Below are positions 36,901 to 49,440 of a stretch of DNA of 64,000 nt, piece after piece (positions within the stretch are counted from its first letter, which is position 1; the number at the start of each line of letters is the position of its first letter). This DNA is from Mercurialis annua (lineage: Eukaryota; Streptophyta; Magnoliopsida; Malpighiales; Euphorbiaceae): NCBI RefSeq assembly GCF_937616625.2, contig NC_065571.1, forward strand, positions 30,919,879 to 30,983,878, in the 5' to 3' direction. Made by a program: the position numbers and the translations under genes. The notes under the pieces were generated by a model, which was not told the origin of the DNA, made no database searches, and worked only from the letters and a program-made list of their open reading frames with translations.

Positions 36901-39900
36901 TTGGCTTAAATAGCTAAAAATGGGAAACGTTTGGATTTGTTTTGTAGTATTTACAAACGTTTGGCTAAAATCGCTAAAAAGGTGAAACGTTTGGATTTAT
37001 TCTGTAACGTTTGTAAACGTTTGGCTAAAATCGCTAAAAAGGTGAAATGTTTGGATTTGTTTCGTAACGTTTTAAACGTTTGGATTTATTTTGTAACGTT
37101 CTAAACATTTGTATTTGTTTTGTAGCGTTTGTAAACGTTTGAATTGACTCGCTAAAAAGGAGAAACGTTTGGATTATTTCGTAACATTTGTAAACGTTTG
37201 GCTAAATCGCTAAAAAGGTGAAACATTTGGATTTCTTTCGTATCGTTTTAAACGTTTGGATTTGTTTCATAACGTTTTAAATGTTTGGCTTAAATCGGTA
37301 TAAAGGGGAAACGTTTGGATTTGTTTCGTAATGTTTTAAACGTTTGGCTTAAAATGCCAAAGAGGCGGAACGTTTGGATTTCTTTCCTAAAGTTTTAAAA
37401 ATTTTGGATTAGTTTTCGTAATGTTTTAAACGTTTGGCTTTAATCCCTAAAAAGGTGAAACATTTTAAATGTTTGGCTTAAAAAACTAAAAAGGAGAAAC
37501 GTTTGGATTTATTTCGTAACGTTTGTAAACGTTTGGCTTAAATCGCTAAAAAGGTGAAACGTATGGATTTGTTTCGTAACGTTTTAAACGTATAGATTGG
37601 TTTCGTAACGTTTTAAATATTTGGCTTAAATTCATAAAAGGTGAAACGCTTGGAGTTATTTCGTAACGTTTTAAACGTTTGAATTGGTTTCATAACGTTT
37701 TTAATGTTTGGCTTAAATCGCTAAAAAGGTGAAACATTTCGATTTGTTACGTAGCGTTTGAAAACGTTTGGCTTAAATCGCTAAAGAGGTGAAACGTTTG
37801 GATTTCTTTTGAACCATTTTTAACATTTGAATTGGTTTCGTAACGTTTTAAATGTTTGGCTTAAATCGCTAAATAGGTGAAATGTTTGGATTTATTTCGT
37901 ACCGTTTTAAACGTTTGGATTTGTTTCGTAACGTTTGTAAACGTTTGACTTAAATCGCTAAAAAGGAGAAACGTTTGGATTTGATTCATAATATTTGTAA
38001 ACGTTTGGCTTAAATTGCTAAAAAGATGAAAAGTTTGGATTTGTTTCGTAACGATTTAAAAATATGGATTGGTTTCGTAACGTTTTAAACATTTGGATTA
38101 AATCGCTAAATAGGCGAAACGTTTGGATTTGTTTCGTAACGTTTTAAACGTTTGGCTTAAATCGGTAAAAAGGGGAAACATTAGAATTTGTTTCGTAACG
38201 TTTTAAATGTTTGGCTTAAATCGTTAAAAAGTTAAAACAATAGGATTTGTTTCATTACGTTTTAAACGTTTATCTTAAATCACTAAAAAGGTGAAACGTT
38301 AGAATTTGTTTCGTAACGTTTTAAACGTTTGGATTGATTTTGTAATGTTTTAAACGTTTGGCTTAAATCGCTAAAAAGGTGAAACGTTTGGATTTGTTTC
38401 GTAACGTTTGTAAATGTTTGGCTTAAACTGCTAAAAAGGCGAAACGTTAGGATTTGTTTCGTAACGTTTTAAACGTTTGCATTGGTTTCATAGGGTTTTA
38501 AACGTCTGGCTTAAATCACTAAAAAGGGGAGTTGGTTGGATTTGTTTCGAAACGTTTTAAACATTTGGCTTAAATAGCTAAACTGGGTAATAGATAGGAT
38601 TTGTTTTGTAACGTTTCGAATGTTTTGCTTAAATCGCTAGTAAGGTGAAAAATTAGGATTTGTTTCGTAATGTTTTAAATGTTTGGATTTATGTCATACC
38701 GTCTTAAACGTTTGGCTTAAATCGCTAAAAAGGTGAACGTTAGGATTTGTTGCGTAACGTTTTAAACGTTTGGCTTAAATCGATAAAAAGGTGAAACATT
38801 TGGATTTGTTTCATAACGGTTTAAGCATTTGGCTTTGTTTCATAATGTTTGTAAACGTTTGGCTTAAATAGCTAAAAATGTGAAACGTTTGGATTTGTTT
38901 TGTAGTATTTACAAACGTTTGGCTAAAATCGCTAAAAAGGTGAAACGTTTGGATTTATTCTGTAACGTTTGTAAACGTTTGGCTAAAATCGCTAAAAAGG
39001 TGAAATGTTTGGATTTGTTTCGTAACGTTTTAAACGTTTGGATTTATTTTGTAACGTTCTAAACATTTGTATTTGTTTTGTAGCGTTTGTAAACGTTTGA
39101 ATTGACTCGCTAAAAAGGAGAAACGTTTGGATTATTTCGTAACATTTGTAAACGTTTGGCTAAATCGCTAAAAAGGTGAAACATTTGGATTTCTTTCGTA
39201 TCGTTTTAAACGTTTGGATTTGTTTCATAACGTTTTAAATTTTTGGCTTAAATCGGTATAAAGGGGAAACGTTTGGATTTGTTTCGTAATGTTTTAAACG
39301 TTTGGCTTAAAATGCCAAAGAGGCGGAACGTTTGGATTTCTTTCCTAAAATTTTAAAAATTTTGGATTAGTTTTCGTAATGTTTTAAACGTTTGGCTTAA
39401 ATCCCTAAAAAGGTGAAACATTTTAAATGTTTGGCTTAAAAAACTAAAAAGGTGAAACGTTTGGATTTATTTCGTAACGTTTGTAAACGTTTGGCTTAAA
39501 TCGCTAAAAAGGTGAAACGTATGGATTTGTTTCGTAACGTTTTAAACGTATAGATTGGTTTCGTAACGTTTTAAATATTTGGCTTAAATTCATAAAAGGT
39601 GAAACGCTTGGAGTTATTTCGTAACGTTTTAAACGTTTGAATTGGTTTCATAACGTTTTTAATGTTTGGCTTAAATCGCTAAAAAGGTGAAACATTTCGA
39701 TTTGTTACGTAGCGTTTGAAAAGGTTTGGCTTAAATCGCTAAAGAGGTGAAACGTTTGGATTTCTTTTGAACCATTTTTAACATTTGAATTAGTTTCGTA
39801 ACGTTTTAAATGTTTGGCTTAAATCGCTAAATAGGTGAAATGTTTGGATTTATTTCGTACCGTTTTAAACGTTTGGATTTGTTTCGTAACGTTTGTAAAC

Positions 39901-40670
39901 GTTTGACTTAAATCGCTAAAAAGGAGAAACGTTTGGATTTGATTCATAATATTTGTAAACGTTTGGCTTAAATTGCTAAAAAGATGAAAAGTTTGGATTT
40001 GTTTCGTAACGATTTAAAAATATGGATTGGTTTCGTAACGTTTTAAACATTTGGATTAAATCGCTAAATAGACGAAACGTTTGGATTTGTTTCGTAACGT
40101 TTTAAACGTTTGACTTAAATCGGTAAAAAGGGGAAACATTAGAATTTGTTTCGTAACGTTTTAAATGTTTGGCTTAAATCGTTAAAAAGTTAAAACAATA
40201 GGATTTGTTTCATTACGTTTTAAACGTTTATCTTAAATCACTAAAAAGGTGAAACGTTAGAATTTGTTTCGTAACGTTTTAAACGTTTGGATTGATTTCG
40301 TAATGTTTTAAACGTTTGGCTTAAATCGCTAAAAAGGTAAAACGTTTGGATTTGTTTCGTAACGTTTGTAAATGTTTGGCTTAAACTGCTAAAAAGGCGA
40401 AACGTTAGGATTTGTTTCGTAACGTTTTAAACGTTTGCATTGGTTTCATAGGGTTTTAAACGTCTGGCTTAAATCACTAAAAAGGGGAGTTGGTTGGATT
40501 TGTTTCGAACGTTTTAAACATTTGGCTTAAATAGCTAAACTGGGTAATAGATAGGATTTGTTTTGTAACGTTTCGAATGTTTTGCTTAAATCGCTAGTAA
40601 GGTGAAAAACTAGGATTTGTTTCGTAATGTTTTAAATGTTTGGATTTATGTCATACCGTCTTAAACGTTT
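30982..40670 (+). repeat. 1,958-bp higher-order repeat, five consecutive copies
   Basis: The marker GGTTTAAGCATTTGGC occurs at 30991, 32944, 34902, 36860 and 38818. Spacings are 1953, 1958, 1958 and 1958. Copies run 30982-32934, 32935-34892, 34893-36850, 36851-38808 and 38809 to about 40670 (last one incomplete). Copy 1 is 5 nt shorter because of a small deletion near 31885. Side by side the copies differ at only scattered single bases, far less than neighbouring half-units differ from each other. The 1,958-bp block was therefore amplified as one unit, and recently. Confidence 0.95.
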
Positions 40671-42135
40671 AGCTTAAATTGCGAAAATGGGGAAACGTTA
40701 GAATTGGTTTCGTAACATTTTAAACGTTTGGCTTAAATCGATAAAAAGGTGAAATGTTAGGATTTTTTTCGTAATGTTTCAGATGTTTGGTTTAAATCAC
40801 TAAAAAGGTGAAACGTTTGGATTTGTTTTCTAACATTTTAAACGTTTGGCTTAAATCGCTGAAAAGGTGAAATGTTATGATTTGTTTCGTAAATATTTTG
40901 GCTTAAATCATTAAAAAGGTGAAACGTTTGGATTTCTTGCGTTATGTTTATAAAGGTTTGGCTTAAATTGCTAAAAAGGTGAAACGTTTGGATTTATTTC
41001 GTAACGTCTTAAACGTTTGGATTGGTTTCGTAAAATTTTATATATTTGGCTTAAATTGATAAAAAGGTGAAATGTTTGTATTTGTTTCATAACGTTTGTA
41101 AACGTTTGGCTTAAATCGCGAAAATGATGAAACTTCGGATTTGTTTCTTAGCGTTTAAACGTTTGGATTGGTTTGCTAACGTTTTAAACGTTTGGCTTAA
41201 ATCGCTAAAATGGGGAAACATTTGGATTTATTTCGTAACTTTTTAAACGTTTGGCTTAAATCGCTAAAAAGGTGAAACGATAGAATTTTTTTCGTAACGT
41301 TTTAAATGTTTAGATTGGTTTCGTCTGGTTTTAAACGTTTGGCTTAAATCGCTAAAAATTTAAAGCATTTAGATTTGTTTCGAAACGTTTTTAACGTTTG
41401 GCTTAAATCGCTAATAAATTGAAACGTTAGGATTTTTTTTGTAATGTTTTAAACGTTTGGGTTCAATCGCTATAAAGGTGAACCATTTAAATTTGTTTCG
41501 TAACGTTTTAAACGTTGGATTTGTTTTGTAAATTTTGTAAACGGTTCGCTTAAATCGCTAAAAAGGTGAAACCTTTGTATTTGTTTCGTAATATTTGTAA
41601 ACGTTTTGCATAAATCGCTAAAAAGGTGAAACATTTGGATTTCTTACGTAAGGTTTGTAAACGTTTGACTTAAATCGCTAAAAAGGGGAAACATTTGGAT
41701 TTGTTTTGTAGCATTTTAAACGTTTGGATTGGTTTCGTAACGTTTTTAACGTTTGGCTTAAATCGTAAATAGGTAAAATATTGGATTTATTTCGTAACGT
41801 TTTAAACGTTTGGATTTATTTCGTAATGTTTGAAAATGTTTGGCATAAATCGCTAAATAGGTGAAGTGTTTGGATTTGTTTCGTAATATTTGTAAACGTT
41901 TGGCTTAAATCACTAAAAAGGGGAAACGTTTGGATTTGTTTCGTAACGTTTTAAACATTTGGATTGGTTTCGTAACGTTTTAATTGTTTGGCTTAAATTG
42001 CTAAAAAGGTGAAGCGCTTGGATTTGTTTCGTAACGTTTATAAACGTTTGGCTTAAATCGCTAAATATGAGAAATGTTTGTATTTGTTTTGTAATGTTTT
42101 AAACGTTCGGATTGGTTTCCCAACGTTTCAAACAT
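40671..42135 (+). repeat. Satellite block interrupting the 1,958-bp array
   Basis: Copy 5 departs from the higher-order pattern after TACCGTCTTAAACGTTT, and the pattern resumes near 42137 with GGTGAACGTTAGG. The roughly 1.47 kb between is ordinary, more diverged satellite in the same orientation. Confidence 0.75.
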
Positions 42136-43540
42136 TTGGCTTAAATCGCTAAAAAGGTGAACGTTAGGATTTGTTGCGTAACGTTTTAAACGTTTGGCTT
42201 AAATCGCTAAAAAGGTGAAACATTTGGATTTGTTTCATAACGGTTTAAGCATTTGGCTTTGTTTCATAATGTTTGTAAACGTTTGGCTTAAATAGCTAAA
42301 AATGTGAAACGTTTGGATTTGTTTTGTAGTATTTACAAACGTTTGGCTAATATCGCTAAAAAGGGGAAACGTTTGGATTTATTCTGTAACGTTTGTAAAC
42401 GTTTGGCTAAAATCGCTAAAAAGGTGAAATGTTTGGATTTGTTGATTGGATTTATTTTATAACGTTTTAAACATTTGTATTTGTTTTGTAGCGTTTGTAA
42501 ACGTTTGAATTGACTCGCTAAAAAGGAGAAACGTTTGGATTATTTCGTAATATTTGTAAACGTTTGGCTAAATCGCTAAAAAGGTGAAACATTTGGATTT
42601 CTTTCGTATCGTTTTAAACGTTTGGATTTGTTTCATAACGTTTTAAACGTTTGGCTTAAATCAGTATAAAGGGGAAACGTTTGGATTTGTTTCGTAATGT
42701 TTTAAACGTTTGGCTTAAATTTCCAAAGAGGCGAAACGTTTGGATTTCTTTCCTAAAGTTTTAAAAATTTTGGATTGGTTTTCGTAATGTTTTAAACGTT
42801 TGGCTTAAATCCCTAAAAAGGTGAAACATTTTAAATGTTTGGTTTAAAAAACTAAAAAGGGGAAACGTTTGGATTTATTTCGTAACGTTTGTAAACGTTT
42901 GGCTTAAATCGCTAAAAAGGTGAAACGTCTGGATTTGTTTCGTAACGTTTTAAACGTATAGATTGGTTTCGTAACGTTTTAAATATTTGGCTTAAATTCA
43001 TAAAAGGTGAAACGCTTGGAGTTATTTCGTAACGTTTTAAACGTTTGAATTGGTTTCATAACGTTTTTAATGTTTGGCTTAAATCACTAAAAAGGTGAAA
43101 CATTTCGATTTGTTACGTAGCGTTTGAAAACGTTTGGCTTAAATCGCTAAAGAGGTGAAACGATTGGATTTCTTTTGAACCATTTTTAACATTTGAATTG
43201 GTTTCGTAACGTTTTAAATGTTTGGCTTAAATCGCTAAATAGGTGAAATGTTTGGATTTATTTCGTACCGTTTTAAACGTTTGGATTTGTTTCTTAACGT
43301 TCGTAAACGTTTGACTTTAATCGCTAAAAAGGAGAAACGTTTGGATTTGATTCATAATATTTGTAAACATTTGGCTTAAATTGCTAAAAAGATGAAAAGT
43401 TTGGATTTGTTTCGTAACGATTTAAAAATATGGATTGGTTTCGTAACGTTTTAAACATTTGGATTAAATCGCTAAATAGGCGAAACGTTTGGATTTGTTT
43501 CGTAACGTTTTAAACGTTTGGCTTAAATCGGTAAAAAGGT
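42136..43540 (+). repeat. Sixth, diverged and partial copy of the 1,958-bp repeat
   Basis: The marker GGTTTAAGCATTTGGC recurs at 42242, and the following 1.3 kb matches the order of variants in copies 1-5 with more substitutions and a deletion near 42440. It leaves the pattern after TTAAATCGGTAAAAAGG near 43540. Confidence 0.85.
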
Positions 43541-46187
43541 GAAACGTTTGGATTTGTTTCGTAATGTTTTAAACGTTTGGCTTAAATTGCTAAAAAGGTG
43601 AAACGTTTGGATTTCTTTCGTAACGTTTTAAACGTTTGGATTGGTTTCATAATGTTGTAAATGTGTGGCTTAAATCGCTTAAAAGGTAAAACATTTTAAA
43701 CGTTTGGCTTAAATCACTAAAACGGTGAAACGTTTGGATTTGTCTCGTAACGTTTGTAAACGTTTGGCTTTGTTTCGTAACGTTTGTAAACGTTTGGCTT
43801 AAATCGCTGAAAAGGTGAAACATTTGGATTTGTTTCGTAATATTTGTAAACGTTTGGTTTAAATCGCTAAAAAGGTGAAAAGTTTGGATTTTTTTCGTAA
43901 CGTTTTAAACATTTGGATTGGTTTCGTAACGTTTTAATTGTTGGGCTTAAATCGCTAAAAAGGTGAAACGTTTTGATTTGTTTCGAAATGTTTGTAAACA
44001 TTTGGTTTAAATCGCTAAATAGGTCAAACGTTTGGATTTATTTCATAACGTTTTAAACGTTTGGCTTTGTTTCGTAACGTTCGTAAACATTTGGCTTAAA
44101 TCGCTAAAAAGGTGAAACATTTGGATTTGTTTCGAAATATTTGTAAAGGTTTGGTTTAAATCGCTAAATAGGTGAAACGTTTAGATTTATTTCGTAATGT
44201 TTTAAACGATTGGCTTTGTTTCGTAACGTTTGTAAACGTTTGGCTTAAATCGCTAAAAAGGTGAAACATTTGGATTTGTTTCGTAATATTTGTAAACGTT
44301 TGGTTTAAATCGCTAAAAAGGTGAAAAGTTTGGATTTGTTTCGTAACGTTTTAAACATTTGGATTGGTTTCATAACGTTTTAAATGTTGGGCTTAAATCG
44401 CTAAAAAGGTGAAACGTTTGGATTTGTTTCGAAATGTTTGTAAACGTTTGACTTCAATCGCTAAAAAGGAGAAACGTTTAAATTTGTTTCGTAACGTTTT
44501 AAACGTTTGGATTGGTTTTGTAACATTTTAAACGTTTAGCTTAAATCGCTAAAAAGGTCAAACGTTTTGATTTGTTTCGTAACGTTTGTAAATGTTTGGC
44601 TTAAACTGCTATAAAGGCGAAACGTTTGGATTTGTTTCATAACGTTTTAAACGTTTGCATTGGTTTCATTACGTTATAAACATTTAGCTTAAATCACTAA
44701 AAAGGGGACTTGGTTGGATTTGTTTCGAAACATTTTAAACATTTGGCTTAAATAGCTAAACTGGGTAATAGATAGGATTTGTTTTGTAACGTTTTAAATG
44801 TTTGGCTTAAATCGCTAAAAATGTGAAACACTAGGATTTGTTTCGTAATGTTTTAAATGTTTGAATTTGTGTTGTACCGTCTTAAACGTTTGGCTTAAAT
44901 TGCTAAAAAGGCGAAACATTAGGATTTGTTTCGTAACGTTTTAAACGTTTGGCTTAATTCGATTAAAAGGTGAAATATTAGGATTTGTTTCGTTTCAAAA
45001 GTTTGGTTTGAATCGCTAAAAAGGTAAAGCGTTTGGATATGTTCCACAACGTTTGTAAACGTTTGCCTAAAATCGCTAAAAAGGTGAAACATTTGGATTT
45101 CTTTCGTAACGTTTTAAACGTTTGGATTTATTTCGTAACGTTATTAACATTTGGATTTGTTTTGTAACATTTATAAACGTTTGAATTGACTCACTAAAAA
45201 GGGGAAACATTTGGATTTGTTTCGTAATGTTTGTAAACGTTTCCCTAAAATCGCTAAAAAGGTGAAACGTTTGGATTTCTTTCATAACATTTTAAACTTT
45301 TGGATTTATTTTGTAACGTTTTAAACATTTGAATTTGTTTTATAAAGTTTGTAAACGTTTGAATTGACTCGCTAAAAAGGGGAAACATTTGGATTTATTT
45401 CGTAATATTTGTAAACGTTTCGCTTAAATCGGTGAAAAGGGGAAACGTTTGGATTTCTTTCGTAACGTTTTAAACATTTTGATTTGTTTCGTAACGTTTT
45501 AAATGTTTGGTTTAAATCGATAAAAAGGTGAAACCTTTGGTTTGTTTCGTAATGTATTAAACTTTTGGCTTAAATTGCTAAAAAGGTGAAACGTTTGGAT
45601 TTCTTTCATAACGTTTTAAACGTTTGGATTGGTTTCGTAACATTTTAAACGTGTGGCTTAAATCGCTAAAAAGGTGAAACGTTTGGATTTGTTTCGAAAT
45701 GTTTTTAAAGTTTTGCTTAAATCATTAAAAAGGTGAAACATTTGGATTTGTTTCGTAACGTTTGTAAACGTTTGGCTAAAATCGCTAAAAAAGAGAAACG
45801 TTAGGATTTTTTTCGTAACGTTTTAAACGTTAGGATTGGTTTTGTAAAGTTTTAAATATTTGGCTTAAATTGATAAAAAGGTGAAACGTTTGGATTCGTT
45901 TCGTAACGTTTGTAAATGTTTGGTTCAAATTGCTAAAACGGTAAAACGTTTTGATTTGTTCCCTATTGTTTTAAACGTTTGGATTGGTTTCGTAACTTTT
46001 TAAATGTTTGGCTTAAATCGCTAAAAAAGTGAAGTGTCAGGATTTATTTCGTAACATTTGGCTTAAATCGTTAGAATGTTTAATGTTTGGATTTGTTTCG
46101 TAACATTTTAAAATTTTGGATTGGTTTCGTAATGTTTTAAATATTTGGCTCAAATTATTAAAAAGGTGAAACGTTTGGATTTGTTTT

Positions 46188-46192
46188 GTAAC
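46188..46192. other. Probable target-site sequence left of element C (GTAAC)
   Basis: GTAAC, part of the B half-unit, directly precedes the intact LTR end. The other copy was lost with the right LTR end, so duplication cannot be shown. Confidence 0.4.
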
Positions 46193-47615
46193 TGTCACGA
46201 CCCATTTTCATGAATCGCGACCGGCGCTAGGGTATGGGTAATGTAGTACCAAAACCCGTAGCTAGCCTTTCATTTAACATTATAACACATAAACCTGCAG
46301 AAAACCAATGCTCGGGGGCAACCGAGACTTCAGCCTAATTCTAGCAGTTATAATATTCAACAATTAAAATAACATGCTTTCCAAAATAATATTAATTCGG
46401 TTTAACATAAATAATTCTGAATAGTATTATAACATGCCAAAGCAATAATAATCCAGTCGGACCAATCCGACAACAACTAAAATAAAATAAAGACGTCTAG
46501 TCAACTACTGCGGTCTAAGAATAAAATAGTTTGACAGTTTATCAAAAATAAACGGAACCTCCGAGAAAAAGTAAATGCGGAGATCACCAGACTCTCTCAG
46601 ATCATAACCCTGGAAAAATTGGGAAAACAACAGGGTCAGATATACTGAGATGAGTTTATACCACTATCTACATTTATTAAGTGGAAAACCTTTTAAACCA
46701 TTTAAAACATTTAATAACGATATTACGAATAATAGTTGGAACCCTAATCCACAATTTTAATAATAAACATAATCCAACAGGTCTGGTCCCGAGAACTGAA
46801 CTACACCGAGTTACCACTGACCACACTTATACCAGAGTCCCGAGAGCTGAGCTACACCGAGTTACTCTACTTGGTCCCGAGAGCTATGCTCACACCGAGT
46901 TACCACATTACCATAATTGCCTTTCCCAGATCATTACCGGTGCGCACGCAGTCCTAATGATACCCATTAGGTAGCATGTTCCAACTAGAAGCCATAATAT
47001 AAAAACAGTTCGAAATATACGTACAGTATATATATTTAATATTACAATAACAATTTACTTAATAAAGCGGTAAATAGTAAGTACAAACTCACTGCTTGCT
47101 AATCCACGTGAATACTGGCAAGCAACTAATCCTGGTTCGCCTCTGGAGCACGAACAATAGACGGGTCTAGACAAATAAAATAACTATTAAAAACAGACCC
47201 TAACTCTAGAGAGTACTAGACACCACAGAGGACCAGCACAGATAACACGTCGGAATAGAACAAACCAAATTAACACAAAAATACCCAATAGGTAATAAAG
47301 CCCAATTAATACAAGTCTATTGAGTTCTCGCTTAAAATCCAATTTATAAATATTATTTAATAATCTTTAAATAATAAATAATTTTCCAAATAGTGGGTTA
47401 GCCGAGTTATCATTAACTACCAAGCTAACCTCACTTGTCGGGTGACCCAAGTCTAACCCGACTCAAAACGTTTATCAAATATAAACCCGAGTTTATATTT
47501 ATAAAATTATTCCATAAAATAATAAACCATTTTAAAAGAAGAACTCAATAACTTAAATTTCGAGTAACCCAAGTTACAACCCAAAAATCTAACCATTTTA
47601 AGTTTAATAAAGTTT

Positions 47616-47751
47616 AGGGACTAAACTGTACTTTAGCCAATTAGGGCCTAAATTGTACTTTAGCCAATTAGTGACTAAATTGTACTTTAGCCAATTAGGG
47701 CCTAAATTGTACTTTAGCCAATTAGTGACTAAATTGTACTTTAGCCAATTT
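47616..47751. repeat. 27-bp tandem repeat in left LTR of C, five copies
   Basis: Units starting AGGGACTAAA, AGGGCCTAAA or AGTGACTAAA lie at 47616, 47643, 47670, 47697 and 47724. The right LTR has four units at about 55980-56089, so copy number changed after insertion. Confidence 0.9.
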
Positions 47752-48762
47752 GATATTTAAAATCAAATTAATTGCTTTTGTTTATAATTAAAATAAAATT
47801 AAAGGTTATTAAGCCAAAGCTCACTTAAATAAATTATAAAACTCGTTTAGGGACTAAATTGTAATTTAGCCAAATATACGTCAAAAGATATTCGAAGTCC
47901 AATATAATTACCCGAGTAATTATATTAATTAAATTTCTGAATTCACTTCCGTTTATAACATTTAATTACAATTCAAAACGAAATCCAAATTATTAGGTAA
48001 TATTTAACTTTAAGGATTATTTTGATTTAAACAAAATAAATACATGACTCACATAGCCAATTGACCATCTTCTCATTTCAAAACACATAAAATCCCCGCC
48101 TAAGCCTCCATTCATGCCCTTAACTCAAGCTTCTGAACTCAAAACCCAAACCGAAAACATCTTAACATCAAGAACTGTTGACATCAAAATCCTATGGCAT
48201 GAAATCACTACAAAAACTCAACTTAGGCATCCACCAAATTTTAAAATGTTAACAGTAAATAGAACTCATAATCGGCAATAACCAATCAAGCAAGAACGAT
48301 GGTATAACTCATTTCAAAAGCTTAAACTATTAACCCTTAATCATACCCAAAGGATATATAGTCATAAACAAGAACATCATGAATCAAAAGAGAAAGGAAA
48401 CATCGGCAGAAACTCAAGTTATTAACAACAGTAAAGGCAAAACCAAAAATGGAAACCGTACGGCGATTGAAAACGAGGTCGATCACGTACCGTTCAACGA
48501 AAACGAGGTGGGGAATCGAAGGTATATGAGTCTAGAACGTCTGAGATCAAACAGTTTTGATTTCGATCTAGAAACGAGCAAGAACGAATCAGAAAACCGA
48601 AAGACGTTTCAAAATGAAAACAGAAATTAAAGGAATCATGAAGCTTACCGAAACAGCAGAGTTTGAGAGAAGATTACGGCTTCGTTTCTCAGCGAAACAA
48701 CAAAGAAATGGAGGCTAGGGTTTGTTTGCAGCGTGATCTAGGTTTTTCATTTAGAAGTCGAC

Positions 48763-48771
48763 TTTAAATAA
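48763..48771 (-). promoter_or_regulatory. Candidate TATA-like box in LTR of C
   Basis: The minus strand reads TTATTTAAA about 350 bp from the LTR start. It lies in the part missing from the right (5') LTR. Motif-level evidence only. Confidence 0.35.
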
Positions 48772-49122
48772 CGAAAGGAAGTAGGTCGAAAATGGTTACG
48801 AAGTGGGCTGGACGAAAGGGTCGTATGGGGCTGATATGTTCTCAAACGAGAACAGCCCATTTGGGCTTGGTTCTCATTCGAGAACCCCTGGTCTCGAACG
48901 AGACAAGGCCTAGAAAAATGGATTTTCGTTCGAGAATCCCAATTCTCGAACGGGAATTCAGTAAAATCCTTTTTTTTCTTTTTCGATTTAAAAAATATAA
49001 ATGGTTGAACCACAACATCAACCCATCACGAACCAACTCGAACCAGACCGATAACTTCGATTTTTCTTAAAAACGATCGGAAAATTTGTCGGAAAAACGC
49101 TCAAAATTTACAGGGTATTACA

Positions 49123-49134
49123 TTCTCCCCAACT
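49123..49134 (-). other. Polypurine tract of element C
   Basis: The minus strand reads AGTTGGGGAGAA immediately before the 3' LTR start, as expected for the plus-strand primer. Confidence 0.87.
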
Positions 49135-49239
49135 AATTAAAAATTCGTCCTCGAATTTAACACGATAAGCAATTAACACCAGACAACACGTAACACAAAT
49201 AAAAATCATAAAAATCACAAAAAATCAAGATATCGTACC

Positions 49240-49440
49240 TCACGGAAAAAGAAAAGGATAGCGATTCCGCATATCCGACTCGGTCTCCCAAGTACGCTCC
49301 TCTACAGAATGATTGCGCTAGAGAACTTTGACCATCGGAATCTCCTTGTTCCGCAATTTACGCACTTGCGTATCAACAATCTCAACTGGTTGTTCCTCAT
49401 AGGACAGCTCCTGGTCAATCTAAACACTCTGAGGCACAAT
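49240..49440 (-). pseudogene. Chromodomain at the end of pol, element C, two nonsense codons
   Basis: In chromoviruses this integrase-linked domain is thought to steer insertion toward particular chromatin. After the DPSHV motif the frame meets a stop at 49420-49422, then reads LSYEEQPVEI and NKEIPMVKVL, meets a second stop at 49318-49320 where the family has Trp of the LWRNH motif, and continues with NHSVEERTWETE and RYPFLF to a natural-looking stop at 49240-49242. The order and final FLF motif are typical of Tekay-like chromodomains. One aromatic position of the domain is lost to the second stop. A protein made here would end before the chromodomain. Confidence 0.88.

Larger units (their letters stand above)
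30982..46192 (+). repeat. Satellite array, block 3 (plus orientation)
   Basis: Same satellite as blocks 1 and 2, but the A unit (GTTTGGCTTAAATCGC) now reads on the plus strand. The first 9.7 kb is a regular higher-order array. A different block follows, then a diverged copy, then irregular units from about 43540 to 46192. No gene is present. The repeated 60-codon frames within it are by-products of units of about 30 bp. Confidence 0.95.
46193..49122 (-). repeat. 3' LTR of element C, full length
   Basis: 2,930 bp, from TGTCACGACCC at 46193 to GGGTATTACA at 49122 on the plus strand. It contains three diverged repeats of CCGAGAGCT...ACACCGAGTTAC (46784-46904) and a 27-bp repeat at 47616-47751. 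It pairs with 54560-57010 with scattered differences (five or six in the first 170 bp). An antisense frame at 48379-48630 exists in both LTRs but has no known relatives. Confidence 0.95.

Noticed and set aside
30982..40670. CENP-B box in the satellite (TTCG core)
   Set aside because: TTTCGTAACG shares only the TTCG half; the CGGG half of the box is absent from the unit.
30982..46192. CRISPR array, suggested by regular repeats of about 30 bp
   Set aside because: There are no unique spacers: both halves of each period are diverged repeats. The context is a plant genome with retroelements.
48379..48630. An 83-codon plus-strand frame in the left LTR of C with a near-identical copy at 56718-56969
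   Set aside because: Conservation is explained by the LTR duplication. It is antisense to the element, has biased Asn/Glu/Lys composition and no recognisable domain.
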